Source: Bryobacterales bacterium (GTDB lineage Bacteria; Acidobacteriota; Terriglobia; Bryobacterales; Bryobacteraceae). From it: a DNA stretch of 64,000 bases. The DNA is taken from positions 42,219-106,218 of the forward strand of contig PLRS01000019.1 in the NCBI GenBank assembly GCA_003164035.1, read 5' to 3'. The position numbers and the translations under genes were made by a program. The notes below the pieces were generated by a model that saw only the letters and a program-made list of their open reading frames with translations, ran no database searches and was not told the DNA's origin. Each line of letters opens with the position of its first letter. The first letter of the stretch is position 1. Shown here in pieces: positions 35,370-44,685 of the stretch.

Positions 35370-35499
35370 TCCGGAAGGGTTCTTTTATGCCGGTTTTCGG
35401 AGCGGTTTCTCGGATTTTCGCCATCGTCCCGTCCTTATCCTTCCCGGCGGAGGCATGTGTCGGGCGGGGGCGATGGGCCGCTCGATGGAGGATTGCGGC

Positions 35500-36726
35500 G
35501 TGAAGATTGTCCGGGTGGAGACCGTGCCCGTCCGGCCCGTGCGGGCGGCAAGCACAGCTCCGGCACAGAGGTTCTTCGAACGGCCGAGGCTGACGCCATC
35601 GAGCGCTCTTTTCGAAATCCGCGACCGCCAGCACGCGGACCGGCAGCCGGTTGCCGAACTTCTGGTCAAGGTCGTTACCGACGACGGACTCGAAGGCATC
35701 GGAACGGCCGGGGCCGCGCGCGGCCACGCGCAATTCACCATCGAGAACCACCTCAGGCATATCGTGCTGGGGCAGGACCCATTCAACGTGGAACTGCTGT
35801 GGGAGCGCATGTTCCGCGAAACCGTCAAGTATGGCCGCAAGGGCATGGCCATCGAGGCCATCAGTGCGATCGACATCGCGATCTGGGATATCCTCGGCAA
35901 GGCCGCCGGCCAGCCGGTCTTCAATCTATTAGGCGGCCGCACCAGGGATACCATTCGTGCCTACGCCAGCGCTCTTTACCCCACCGGCAACCTGGACGAT
36001 CTTGGCGCGGAGGCGCGGGGATATATCGACCAGGGGTTTTCCGCCATGAAGCTGCGTCTCGGCTGGGGCCCAGCGGACGGAACAGCGGGAATGCGGCGCA
36101 ATCTGGAATTGGTCCGTACGGTGCGCCAGGCTGCCGGCCCCGATATCGAAGTGGCCGCCGATGCCCACATGGGCTGGAACGTTTCCTACGCCATCCGCAT
36201 GATCCACCTGATCGAAGACGCCGGATTCCAGCTCGCCTGGGTGGAAGAGCCCGTCATGCCGGACGACATTCCCGGCTATGCGCGGGTGGCCGCCGAAGTG
36301 GATACTCCCATCGCCGGCGGCGAGCACGAGTTCACCCGCTACGGCTTCAGGGATCTGATCGCGCAGCGCGCCGTCGACATCGTCCAGCTCGACGTGAATC
36401 GGGCCGGCGGGATCACCGAGGCTTGCAAGATCTGGGCGCTGGCGGCCGCTCATGACTTACCCGTGATACCCCACGGAGGGCACATGCACAATTGTCATCT
36501 GATCATGTCGCACCTCAACTCGCCCATGGCGGAGTATTTCCCGCCGCCTCCTCCCGGGCGCGCGCCCGATTCCAACGAAATGTTTTGGCACATATTTACC
36601 GGAGAGCCGAAAGCCGAACGCGGCCGGATTTCTCTGCCGGACCGCCCCGGTCTCGGGATCGAAGTGAACTGGGACTTTGTGGGTTGTCCGGATCACGCAA
36701 GCACAGTTTCCTCGGAGGCTCGATGA
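35500..36726 (+). CDS. L-rhamnonate dehydratase-like enolase-superfamily enzyme
   Basis: The GTG at 35500 is chosen because GGAGG lies 8 nt upstream and the protein then begins VKIVRVETVPV, like relatives. The 408-residue barrel has Asp in VAADAHMGW, Glu in WVEEPVMPDD and Glu in GGEHEFTRYGFRDL. The base-site residues are Asp in QLDVNRAGGI and His in IPHGGHMHNCH. GEHExTRxGFR, the HG..... motif, SPMAEY and the closing GRISLPDRPGLGI are hallmarks of the L-rhamnonate dehydratase subgroup. It would dehydrate a sugar acid to a 2-keto-3-deoxy acid. It overlaps the aldolase gene by 4 bp (ATGA). Confidence 0.8.
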   Translation: MKIVRVETVPVRPVRAASTAPAQRFFERPRLTPSSALFEIRDRQHADRQPVAELLVKVVTDDGLEGIGTAGAARGHAQFTIENHLRHIVLGQDPFNVELLWERMFRETVKYGRKGMAIEAISAIDIAIWDILGKAAGQPVFNLLGGRTRDTIRAYASALYPTGNLDDLGAEARGYIDQGFSAMKLRLGWGPADGTAGMRRNLELVRTVRQAAGPDIEVAADAHMGWNVSYAIRMIHLIEDAGFQLAWVEEPVMPDDIPGYARVAAEVDTPIAGGEHEFTRYGFRDLIAQRAVDIVQLDVNRAGGITEACKIWALAAAHDLPVIPHGGHMHNCHLIMSHLNSPMAEYFPPPPPGRAPDSNEMFWHIFTGEPKAERGRISLPDRPGLGIEVNWDFVGCPDHASTVSSEAR

Positions 36727-37643
36727 AAGGCTTCGAAGGCGTTTTTCCGATTCTCAATACTACCTTTTCGAGCGATGGCGCGCTCGATCTGGAGAGCCAG
36801 CAGCGGCTGGTGGATCATCTGCTCCAATCGGGCGTCCACGGCTTGGGCTTGCTCGCGAACGCCAGTGAGGGCTATACCCTCGCTTCCGAAGAGCGAACCT
36901 TCATCCTGAAGCTGGTCGGCAAACAGGTCGCCGGCCGCATTCCCCTGGTCGTCTCCAGCGGACATTCGGGCACCGACGTTGCCGTCCAGCTCAGCCGCGA
37001 GGCGGAGGATCTGGGCGCTTCCGCGCTCATGGTCCTGCCGCCCTCCTACATGAAGACCGACGCGGATGGCTTGATGTTCTACTTCGACGCGATCAGCCGC
37101 GCCGTCGGCATTCCCATCATGGTTCAGGATGCGCCGCTCATGACCCAGGTGGCCATGCCGCCGGGATTGCTGGCGCGCATGGCCCGTGACATCGAGCATG
37201 TCCGCCTCGTGAAGGTGGAAGCGCCTCCCACCGCGCCCAAGGTCACCGCCGTATTGGCCGATTCCGACCTGGTCGTCTTCGGAGGGCTCAACGGCCAGTT
37301 CCTCATTGAGGAAGTCGAGCGTGGCGCGCGCGGCACCATGCCGGGCAGCGACATGGCGCCTTTGTACGTCGATATCTGGAAACGTCTTTCCATGGGTGAC
37401 CGCACCGGCGCCTGGCAGGTCTTCACCCGCGCCCTCCCGCTCATCCGCTTCGAGCTGCAACCCGGCCTCGGAGTCGCAGCCATGAAGCAGAATCTGTTGG
37501 CCGCCGGGGTGATCCGCTCGGCAAGAGTGCGCCATCCTACCGCGACGCTCGACGCTTGCGGCCTCGCGGAACTCGAGTTTTTGCGGTACTGGACCGGTTC
37601 GGACGGCGAACCCGCCACCGTCTCCGGAAAGACTCGCTCATGA
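36723..37643 (+). CDS. DapA-family (dihydrodipicolinate-synthase-like) 2-keto-3-deoxy acid aldolase
   Basis: The 306-residue product is a class I aldolase barrel with the Schiff-base lysine in VRLVKVEAP. It also has the 'G..EG..L...ER' loop (ASEGYTLASEERT). The usual catalytic YNxP is replaced by VQDAP, so chemistry differs from DapA itself and matches the subgroup acting on 2-keto-3-deoxy sugar acids. It would split the product of the preceding dehydratase into pyruvate and an aldehyde. GGAGG lies upstream of the ATG, and the gene overlaps both neighbours by 4 bp. Confidence 0.82.
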   Translation: MKGFEGVFPILNTTFSSDGALDLESQQRLVDHLLQSGVHGLGLLANASEGYTLASEERTFILKLVGKQVAGRIPLVVSSGHSGTDVAVQLSREAEDLGASALMVLPPSYMKTDADGLMFYFDAISRAVGIPIMVQDAPLMTQVAMPPGLLARMARDIEHVRLVKVEAPPTAPKVTAVLADSDLVVFGGLNGQFLIEEVERGARGTMPGSDMAPLYVDIWKRLSMGDRTGAWQVFTRALPLIRFELQPGLGVAAMKQNLLAAGVIRSARVRHPTATLDACGLAELEFLRYWTGSDGEPATVSGKTRS

Positions 37644-38914
37644 AGATCCCGAACCTGCGCTGGTACATCGCGGGTCTGCTATTTACCGCGACGGTCATTA
37701 ATTACATTAACCGCCAGACGATGTCCATTGTCGCGCCCGTACTCACCCAGGAACTTCATATCACTCCCATCGCATACTCGGAAATCGTCCAGGCCTTCTT
37801 AATCGCTTATACCGTCATGTATCTCGGCTCCGGGTTTCTGGTGGACCGTTGGGGAACGCGTAACTCACTGGCCATTTTCATGGCCTGGTGGTCTCTGGCC
37901 AGCATGGCGCACGCCCTGGCGCGCAGCGTGCTCGGGCTCGGGATCTGCCGCTTTCTGCTGGGCGTCGGAGAGCCCGGCAATTTCATGGCGGCGCTGAAAG
38001 CGACCTCCGAATGGTACCCGTCCAAAGAGAAGGGCTTCGTCAACGGAATCGTCAATGCGGGCGCCTCGGTCGGCGCCATTGTGGCGACGCCCCTGGTGGT
38101 GTGGATCACGCTCCGGCACGGTTGGCGTGCGTCCTTTGTGGTCACCGGGACGTTCGGCTTTATATGGATGGTCGCCTGGCTTTGGCTCTATCGCACGCCG
38201 GAAACTCACCCCCACATCACGCCCGCCGAACTGGCCTATATCCGTGAAGACTCCGGAGCCGTCACGGCCCAGGCGCGCATCGGCACCCTCGACCTGCTGC
38301 GAATGAAGCAGACCTGGGGCCTGCTGCTGGCCCGCTTTATCTCCGACCCGGTTTGGTGGTTCTATCTGTTCTGGCTGCCGAAATATCTCTTCGATCAGCG
38401 CGGCTTCACTCTCGTTCAAGTCGGAATGTTCGCTTGGGTGCCATATCTTTGCGCGGACTTCGGCTCGGTCGCCGGCGGCCTCGTGTCGGGCTACCTGATC
38501 CCCAGAAGCTCAAGCGTCCTACGGGCGCGGCTGAAAACCATGCTGCCGTGCGCGCTGGTGATGCCGCTAAGCATTTTGATCCCGTTGACACCGTCCGCGA
38601 CGGTTGCCGTGGCGCTGATCTGCCTGGTCACGTTCAGTCACATGGCGTGGAAAACCGCCCTGATGACCATGACCAACGATTTCTATCCCAAGCGCGTCGT
38701 GGGGTCTGTCTCCGGCATCATCGCCTTCGGCAGCGGCTTGGGCGGCACGCTGTTTACCAGCTTGACGGGTTTCATCGTCCAGCATTTTTCCTATACCTGG
38801 ATTTTCGTCGTGATGGGCTTTCTGCACCCCATCGCCTATATTCTGGCCCGGTCGCTGGTTTGCGGCCGGATTTCACCTGCGACACCGGCCGTGCCGCAGC
38901 CGCAGCTTGGTTAG
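37640..38914 (+). CDS. MFS transporter, ExuT-like (anion:cation symporter family)
   Basis: This 424-residue inner-membrane protein has about 12 predicted helices. The N-terminal signature NYINRQTMSIVAPVL and the loop motifs DRWGTRNS and RFLLGVGEPGNFMAALKATS are those of hexuronate/galactonate ACS-family symporters. It should import the sugar acid degraded by the two enzymes encoded just upstream. The ATG overlaps the aldolase stop by 4 bp. The next gene, a TonB-dependent receptor, follows after 12 bp, so outer- and inner-membrane uptake are encoded together. Confidence 0.88.
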   Translation: MKIPNLRWYIAGLLFTATVINYINRQTMSIVAPVLTQELHITPIAYSEIVQAFLIAYTVMYLGSGFLVDRWGTRNSLAIFMAWWSLASMAHALARSVLGLGICRFLLGVGEPGNFMAALKATSEWYPSKEKGFVNGIVNAGASVGAIVATPLVVWITLRHGWRASFVVTGTFGFIWMVAWLWLYRTPETHPHITPAELAYIREDSGAVTAQARIGTLDLLRMKQTWGLLLARFISDPVWWFYLFWLPKYLFDQRGFTLVQVGMFAWVPYLCADFGSVAGGLVSGYLIPRSSSVLRARLKTMLPCALVMPLSILIPLTPSATVAVALICLVTFSHMAWKTALMTMTNDFYPKRVVGSVSGIIAFGSGLGGTLFTSLTGFIVQHFSYTWIFVVMGFLHPIAYILARSLVCGRISPATPAVPQPQLG

Positions 38915-38926
38915 AAAGGTGAGCGT

Positions 38927-41900
38927 ATGAAGCGGACCCTGTTTGTGCTTGTTGCTTTGTGTGCAACCGGTATGCCTTGTCTGTTTGGGCAGTCCCTCGA
39001 AAACTCGATTACCGGCGAAGTGCGGGACGCCAGCGACGCCATTGTGGTGAATGCCGTCGTCACGGCGGCCAATATCGCCACCAACGTCTCGACGGTTGCC
39101 CGCACCAATAACGCCGGAGGGTATAGCATCCTCGGGCTCGTCGTGGGCCGGTACACCGTTAAGGCCGAAGCCCCCGGCATGGAAACAATTGTTCGCACCG
39201 GCGTCGTCGTGCAGGCAAACCAGGCGGTCCGTGTCGATTTGGTCTTGCCGGTGGGACAAGCGTCGCAATCGGTCACCGTAAGCTCCTCCGCCAGCGACGT
39301 CATCGAGCGCACCGAGGATGCCGCCACCGGGCTGGTGGTCAGTCAGACTCAGGTGGACAATCTCCCCATCGAGGGCCGTGACTTCCTCTCCCTGGGCCAG
39401 ATCGCTCCCGGCGCGAACGAGGCGGCTGCGGGCAATCAGAATTCTCTCGGCCGCACACAATCCATGAATCTCTCGGTCGACGGCCAACGCATGTTCGACA
39501 ACAATTATCTGTTGGACGGCGTCAGCATGATCGCCGGGTTCGTCAACGGCAGCACCTTTGTGCCGTCGCTCGAAGCGCTACAGGAAATCAGCGTTCAGAC
39601 CGGACAATATTCCGCCGCGTACGGCATGTTTTCCGGCGCGCAGGTGGACATGATCGTCAAGTCCGGAACCAACCAGTTGCACGGAAGCTTTTATGAGTAC
39701 CTGCGCAACAACGATCTCGATGCCCGCCAGTTCTTCGATCAGGGCGCGCCCCCGCCATTTCATTACAACCAATACGGCGCCACCATGGGCGGCCCGGTCC
39801 TGATCCCCAAGCTCTACAATGGCCGCAACAAGAGCTTCTTCTTTTTCGCCTACGAGGGCGACCGCACCGATCAGAGCACCACCGAGGAAGCCACCGATGC
39901 CACGCCCGCCATGCGGACCGGCGATTTTTCCCAGCTATCGCCGAAAACAACCATCAAAGATCCTTACACCGGCCAGGCGTTTCCGGGCAACGTGATTCCC
40001 ACTTCGCGGGTGGCGCCCCAGGCCGTGGCGCTGATGCGGTATATTCCGCTGCCGAGTGTCTCGGGTCTGTCTCTGAACTATATCAACGAGGCCACCGCTA
40101 AAGACAATGAAAGCCAGTATATCGGCCGGATCGACGAGAAGATCTCCGATAAGGACGCTCTCTTCTTTCGCGTGGCGGACCGTGACGCTTACCTGAAGAA
40201 CGTTACCGTCAACCCGAACTTTAAGAGCTTGAGTTATCCTTCCAACGGCGACTATGTCCTGAGCGAAACGCGTATCTTTTCCGCCACCGTAGTCAACGAG
40301 GCGCGGTTGTCTTATATTCGGGAATCGACGCCGTCGAAGACCGGACGCGAGGGCGCCAACATCGATCCCTTGCGCGATTTCGGCATCACCGGCCTGAACT
40401 TCTCCAACCCCTTGATCGTCGGCATTCCGACGGCAAGTGTCAGCGGCTACATGGGCACCGGCGAGAACTTCGCCAATCCGCGTCTGCTGTATTCGGCTCC
40501 CGCTTTCCAGGACGAGATCTTCATTCACCGCAACAAGCACTCCCTCCACATCGGAGCGGACTATACCCGGCGGCGGCAGGACTCCTTCGCCGTGAACGCC
40601 ACCAACCAGGGCAGCTTCACGTTCAGCGGGCAACTCAGTGGAAACGCCTTCGCCGATTTCGTGCTGGGCCTTCCCTACCAGACTTCAGTTACCGAGTATT
40701 TGACGGAAGTGTCCCTTCATCAGAAACATATCGATGCGTATATCCAGGACGATTGGCGGGTTTTGCCGAACTTGACCCTGAACCTGGGCGCGCGGTATGA
40801 ATATGCGGGCTCGTATACCGACTTACTGGGCAACGCTCGTAACTTTAATTGGCAAACGCTCTCGCTCTTTCCAACGCCGGGCACGACCGCGCCGCTGAAC
40901 AACCCGGCCAATGACATCGGCCCGCGCGTCGGCGTTGCCTATAACATCAATAAGACAGGCACGGTCGTCCGCGGCGGATATGGCCTGTACTTCACCCAGC
41001 CGACCATAGCCAATGTTACCTTGCTTTATCGCAACCCGCCGCTCAACCAGTCGAACACATACACCACCAATCTGGCGGATCCGAATCTCACTCTCGCCAA
41101 CGGGTTTTTACCGTCCGCCGTAGGGGCGGCAACGCCTCCCAGCCTGGTGAGTATTCCGCAAGACTACGGTCCGGGTTATGCCCAAACGTGGACCATGAAC
41201 GTCCAACAGAAGTTGCCGGGCGGCTGGGTCGCCGAAGTGGGCTATGTGGGCACGCACACGCTGCACCTCGATAGCGCGCACACCGCCAACGTGCCGCCGC
41301 CGGAGCCCGGCGTCGTCCAGAACAACAGACCGTATCCGCAGTGGGCCGCTATCCGCGTATTCGGCACCGACGGAATCGCTTACTACGACGGCTTGATCAG
41401 CCGTCTGCAAAGCGCATCCTGGCACGGCGCGAACATTCTCACCGACTATACCTACTCGAAATGTCTGGACAACAAGAGCTCCGCGGCTACCAGCAACGTG
41501 GGGAACGATCCCGCCGAACCCCAGAACGAGTACGGCTACATCAAAGGCGATAAGGGACGATGCGCCATCGATTTTACGCAGCAGTTCCACTTCCACACCG
41601 TTTACAGAATTCCGTTGGGAGCGAATTCTCACGGCTTTGCTGCCGCTCTGGTTCGGAATTGGCAGGTCAGCGCCGGCGTCGTGCTTCACTCCGGCCCGCC
41701 ATTCACCATCATCGAGTCGGGCAACACCGCCAATACCGGTAGCGGCACGCTTCGTCCCAATCGGATCGCCAACGGCAACCTGCCCGCCGGCCAGCGAACG
41801 CCCCAACACTGGTTCGATACCACCGCCTTTGCCGCCACGCCGGCATACACCTTCGGCAATGCGGGACGCGGCATCATCGGCGCACCGGCCACCAGGCTGG

Positions 41901-42094
41901 TCAATCTGGGCATCGTCAGGCGCTTGGCTTTCCACGAATCGCGGCAGCTCGAAATTCGCGCCGAGGCATTCAACGCGTTCAACACAACCCAATTCGGGCT
42001 GCCGGCCTACACTTTCGGCACCCCGAGTTTCGGGCAGATCTCCACAACCTACCCGGCGCGCAATTTTCAATTCGCACTGCGGTACGCATTCTAG
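38927..42094 (+). CDS. TonB-dependent receptor, Oar-like, in the sugar-acid operon
   Basis: The 1055-residue protein has AGAAAGGTGAGC before its ATG and a signal peptide (MKRTLFVLVALCATGMPCLF). A carboxypeptidase-regulatory-like domain follows (about 25-110, SITGEVRDASDAIVVNAVV), then a plug (about 120-250) and a large barrel ending QFALRYAF, with the terminal Phe expected of outer-membrane barrels. It probably brings sugar-acid oligomers or glycosides into the periplasm for the downstream exported enzyme and the MFS carrier. It lies 12 bp after the transporter and 20 bp before the next enzyme gene, within the operon. Confidence 0.9.
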   Translation: MKRTLFVLVALCATGMPCLFGQSLENSITGEVRDASDAIVVNAVVTAANIATNVSTVARTNNAGGYSILGLVVGRYTVKAEAPGMETIVRTGVVVQANQAVRVDLVLPVGQASQSVTVSSSASDVIERTEDAATGLVVSQTQVDNLPIEGRDFLSLGQIAPGANEAAAGNQNSLGRTQSMNLSVDGQRMFDNNYLLDGVSMIAGFVNGSTFVPSLEALQEISVQTGQYSAAYGMFSGAQVDMIVKSGTNQLHGSFYEYLRNNDLDARQFFDQGAPPPFHYNQYGATMGGPVLIPKLYNGRNKSFFFFAYEGDRTDQSTTEEATDATPAMRTGDFSQLSPKTTIKDPYTGQAFPGNVIPTSRVAPQAVALMRYIPLPSVSGLSLNYINEATAKDNESQYIGRIDEKISDKDALFFRVADRDAYLKNVTVNPNFKSLSYPSNGDYVLSETRIFSATVVNEARLSYIRESTPSKTGREGANIDPLRDFGITGLNFSNPLIVGIPTASVSGYMGTGENFANPRLLYSAPAFQDEIFIHRNKHSLHIGADYTRRRQDSFAVNATNQGSFTFSGQLSGNAFADFVLGLPYQTSVTEYLTEVSLHQKHIDAYIQDDWRVLPNLTLNLGARYEYAGSYTDLLGNARNFNWQTLSLFPTPGTTAPLNNPANDIGPRVGVAYNINKTGTVVRGGYGLYFTQPTIANVTLLYRNPPLNQSNTYTTNLADPNLTLANGFLPSAVGAATPPSLVSIPQDYGPGYAQTWTMNVQQKLPGGWVAEVGYVGTHTLHLDSAHTANVPPPEPGVVQNNRPYPQWAAIRVFGTDGIAYYDGLISRLQSASWHGANILTDYTYSKCLDNKSSAATSNVGNDPAEPQNEYGYIKGDKGRCAIDFTQQFHFHTVYRIPLGANSHGFAAALVRNWQVSAGVVLHSGPPFTIIESGNTANTGSGTLRPNRIANGNLPAGQRTPQHWFDTTAFAATPAYTFGNAGRGIIGAPATRLVNLGIVRRLAFHESRQLEIRAEAFNAFNTTQFGLPAYTFGTPSFGQISTTYPARNFQFALRYAF

Positions 42095-42114
42095 CTCCAA
42101 GCGAAAGACGGCTT

Positions 42115-43404
42115 ATGAATAGACGCACGTTCTTCGAACTCGCCGGAATGGCCGCCAGTCCGCTGCTCGCGCAAACCGTGGAGACCGCCCGCCGGGGAGT
42201 GGGCCCGCTGAAAATTACCAAAATCGATGCCTTGGTGATTCGCACGCCGGGCGACAACCCGGCGCCGGAATCGCTGGCGACGATGACTCCGCTGGGCGCC
42301 ATGACCGGCGGCGCCGGAATCTGGAACCGCCTGGATCACGCCAGCCCTTCCCGAGCCAAAGGACATACCCAGGCTGTTCTGGTCCGCATCGACACGAACC
42401 AGGGCCTCACCGGCTGGGGCGAGTGTCACGCGCCCGAAGCCCCGCGCGTCCACAAGACAATCGTCACGGACCTGGTTGCGCCCGTGTTGACCGGCCAGGA
42501 CGCCCTCGAAGTCGAACCGCTGTGGGAGAAACTCTACTCGACCGAGCGGCTGCGCGGCTATTCGACCGGCTTCTATACCGAAGCCATCGCTGGCGTAGAC
42601 CTGGCCTTGTGGGATCTGCTCGGCCAGTTCGCCGGTCTTCCCGTGTACCGGCTTTTGGGCGGCAAGTATCGCGACCGCATTCCCAGCTACGAAGGCATCG
42701 GCGGCGCTTCCATTGCCGATCTGAAAAGTTCCGCGTCAAAAGCCGTCGACGAAGGCTTCAACGTGGTGAAGATCGGTTTTAGCAAAGGCGCCGGTACCAA
42801 CGATATCGCGCGCGTCGCCGCCGTTTCGGAAGTGATGCGCAAAGGCCAGGTCTTAGTCGATTCGCTTGGCGCCTTTAAACTGTACGAAGCCGTAAAACTG
42901 GGACGCGAGTTGGACCGGATCGGCAACGTCGGCTGGTGGGAAGACCCACTCATGCCTGACGACCTGACCTCGTATCCGAAATTGGCCGACGCGCTCGACA
43001 CCGCCATCTGCGCCGGCGAAGAGCTCTGCAACCGTTTCCAGTTCGCCGATTTCCTCGCCGCCAAATCCGCCGACATCATCAACCCCGACGTGTGCCGCGC
43101 GGGCGGAATTTCCGAAGTGAAGCGCATTGCCACCCTCGCCGACGCGCACGGCGTCATGTGGGCGCCCCACATCAGCACCGGAACAGCGCTCTACGTGGCG
43201 GCTTCGATGCATCTCGCCGCGGCAACGCCGAACCTGATCATTTCCGAAGGTGGCCGTGCGTTGGCCGGACCGCTCGGAAACGAGCTGCTGGAAGAACCGA
43301 TCGATTGGAAACCCGGCTGGATCGGCGTGCCCGATAAGCCCGGGTTGGGCGTGCGATTCAAGCCAAGTGCGTTGGCGAAAGTGACCGCCGGAGAAAATGG
43401 ATAA
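42115..43404 (+). CDS. Exported enolase-superfamily dehydratase/racemase (Tat-type signal)
   Basis: The 429-residue protein begins MNRRTFFELAGMAASPLLAQ, a twin-arginine-type signal, so it probably acts in the periplasm after folding with Mg2+. The barrel has Asp in LVDSLGAF, Glu in WWEDPLMPDD and Glu in AGEELCNRF, plus Lys in VVKIGFSKG, Asp in NPDVCRAGGI and His in APHISTG. These are full mandelate-racemase/dehydratase catalytic and metal residues. It follows the receptor gene by 20 bp and overlaps the dehydrogenase by 8 bp. Periplasmic enolase-superfamily enzymes are uncommon; the substrate is likely the same sugar acid or a precursor. Confidence 0.82.
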   Translation: MNRRTFFELAGMAASPLLAQTVETARRGVGPLKITKIDALVIRTPGDNPAPESLATMTPLGAMTGGAGIWNRLDHASPSRAKGHTQAVLVRIDTNQGLTGWGECHAPEAPRVHKTIVTDLVAPVLTGQDALEVEPLWEKLYSTERLRGYSTGFYTEAIAGVDLALWDLLGQFAGLPVYRLLGGKYRDRIPSYEGIGGASIADLKSSASKAVDEGFNVVKIGFSKGAGTNDIARVAAVSEVMRKGQVLVDSLGAFKLYEAVKLGRELDRIGNVGWWEDPLMPDDLTSYPKLADALDTAICAGEELCNRFQFADFLAAKSADIINPDVCRAGGISEVKRIATLADAHGVMWAPHISTGTALYVAASMHLAAATPNLIISEGGRALAGPLGNELLEEPIDWKPGWIGVPDKPGLGVRFKPSALAKVTAGENG

Positions 43405-44416
43405 TCGACCCGCCTCGAAGACTGTTGTGGTGATTGGCATGACCGCGGAGGAGATCCGCGAACTCGAACAGGCGGCCCCGCCCCAGACGAAAATAGTTTC
43501 CGGTTTGGTTACCGCGCCGCGGCCAACCAACATCTGCCCCGAAACCGCGAAAACGCCCGGCGCGCATGCCGCGCTGATACGCCAGATTGCGGAAGCCGAT
43601 GCCTTGATCGGCGGTCCCACCCAGGAGATGATCCAGGCCGGCAAGAACCTCAAATGGGTCCAGATCCTGAGCGCCGAGGTGCGGCCGTATCTCTATCCCG
43701 AAATGGTCGGCGGCGATCTGGTCATGACTAATTTACGGGGAGTTGCCGCTCCTGGTGTCGCCGATCACGGCGTCGCCATGCTGCTGGCCCTCACGCGGCA
43801 GCTCACCCGCTTTATCGGCAACCGAAATCTAGAGAGATTTGAGCGCGAGCGCTTCGGAGTCCTCGAGCTCAAAGGCATGACGGCCATCGTCATCGGCGTC
43901 GGCAATATTGGCTTGAACGTTGCGCAGAGGCTGCACGGCTTTGAGGTGAATGTCATCGGCGTCGATGTCGAAGACATCCCCGTCACACAATGGACTTCCC
44001 GCGTCGTCACGCCCGATCGCCTGGATGAGTTTCTCCCCCGGGCCAACATGGTCTTCATGTGCGCGCCTTCCACGCCCCTCACCGATGGCATGATGGGAGC
44101 GAAGCAATTCAGACTACTTCCGCCCGGAAGTTACTTCATCGCTGTCTCTCGCGGTTCGACCTACGACATGACCGCTCTCGTGGACGCGTTGGAGACCGGC
44201 CGGCTGGCAGGTGCGGCCGTGGATGTGACGGTGCCCGAACCTTTGCCAAGCGGCCATCCTTTGTGGCACTACGATAATGTCATCATTACTTATCACTGCG
44301 CTACGGAGTCGCAGATGGAAATGCCGCGCCGCCTGGCTCTGGTGAAGGAAAACCTCACGCGCTTTTCGGCCGGACGCCGATTGCTCAACATCGTCGACAA
44401 GCAAAAGGGCTATTGA
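43397..44416 (+). CDS. D-2-hydroxyacid dehydrogenase family protein
   Basis: The ATG overlaps the preceding gene by 8 bp and follows GGAG. The 339-residue protein has a Rossmann NAD(P) site (VIGVGNIGLNVAQRL). The three catalytic positions of the family are present: Arg in VSRGS, Glu in PEPLPSGHPLW and His in ITYHCATES. It would reduce or oxidise an alpha-keto or hydroxy acid made in this pathway, e.g. the aldehyde- or pyruvate-derived product. It is the last gene of the operon. Confidence 0.85.
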   Translation: MDNRPASKTVVVIGMTAEEIRELEQAAPPQTKIVSGLVTAPRPTNICPETAKTPGAHAALIRQIAEADALIGGPTQEMIQAGKNLKWVQILSAEVRPYLYPEMVGGDLVMTNLRGVAAPGVADHGVAMLLALTRQLTRFIGNRNLERFERERFGVLELKGMTAIVIGVGNIGLNVAQRLHGFEVNVIGVDVEDIPVTQWTSRVVTPDRLDEFLPRANMVFMCAPSTPLTDGMMGAKQFRLLPPGSYFIAVSRGSTYDMTALVDALETGRLAGAAVDVTVPEPLPSGHPLWHYDNVIITYHCATESQMEMPRRLALVKENLTRFSAGRRLLNIVDKQKGY

Positions 44417-44685
44417 TTTTACAGTCAGCATTAATTTTTCGTGGCGAGCGCGGCGGGCCTTGGCCGTTCGCCGCCGACCCGCGGCGCAGGCGGCTGAAAG
44501 AGCCGGCGCGCCGGCACGCACCCGAGCGCGACCGCGTCAGCCCCCGCGGCGTCGCGCTTTTGCCACGCGTCCCACGACAGAGCCGGCGGCGCAGTGGGTG
44601 TACCATCGCCTTTCTGGCGGCCGATCTGGACCGCGGCGGCCCGCAACCGAGCCTCGGCTGACCGGCGGCGTGCCATAATATAACG
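44417..44685. other. Intergenic stretch, no gene seen
   Basis: The segment is very GC-rich with arginine/alanine-type translations in every frame, typical of non-coding DNA. It ends with CATAATATAACG directly before the DUF4920 ATG. That looks like a -10 element so close to the start that the mRNA could be leaderless. No terminator hairpin with a U-tract was recognised after the dehydrogenase. Confidence 0.45.

Noticed and set aside
35104..35499. Upstream in-frame extension of the rhamnonate-dehydratase-like gene
   Set aside because: Its translation lies over the end of the previous gene and an intergenic region with an operator and promoter. The GTG at 35500 has GGAGG at the right distance.
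15490..44430. Shared string TGACTGTAAAAT / ATTTTACAGTCA at about 15493 and 44410
   Set aside because: A 12-base match in inverted orientation in 64 kb is expected by chance many times.
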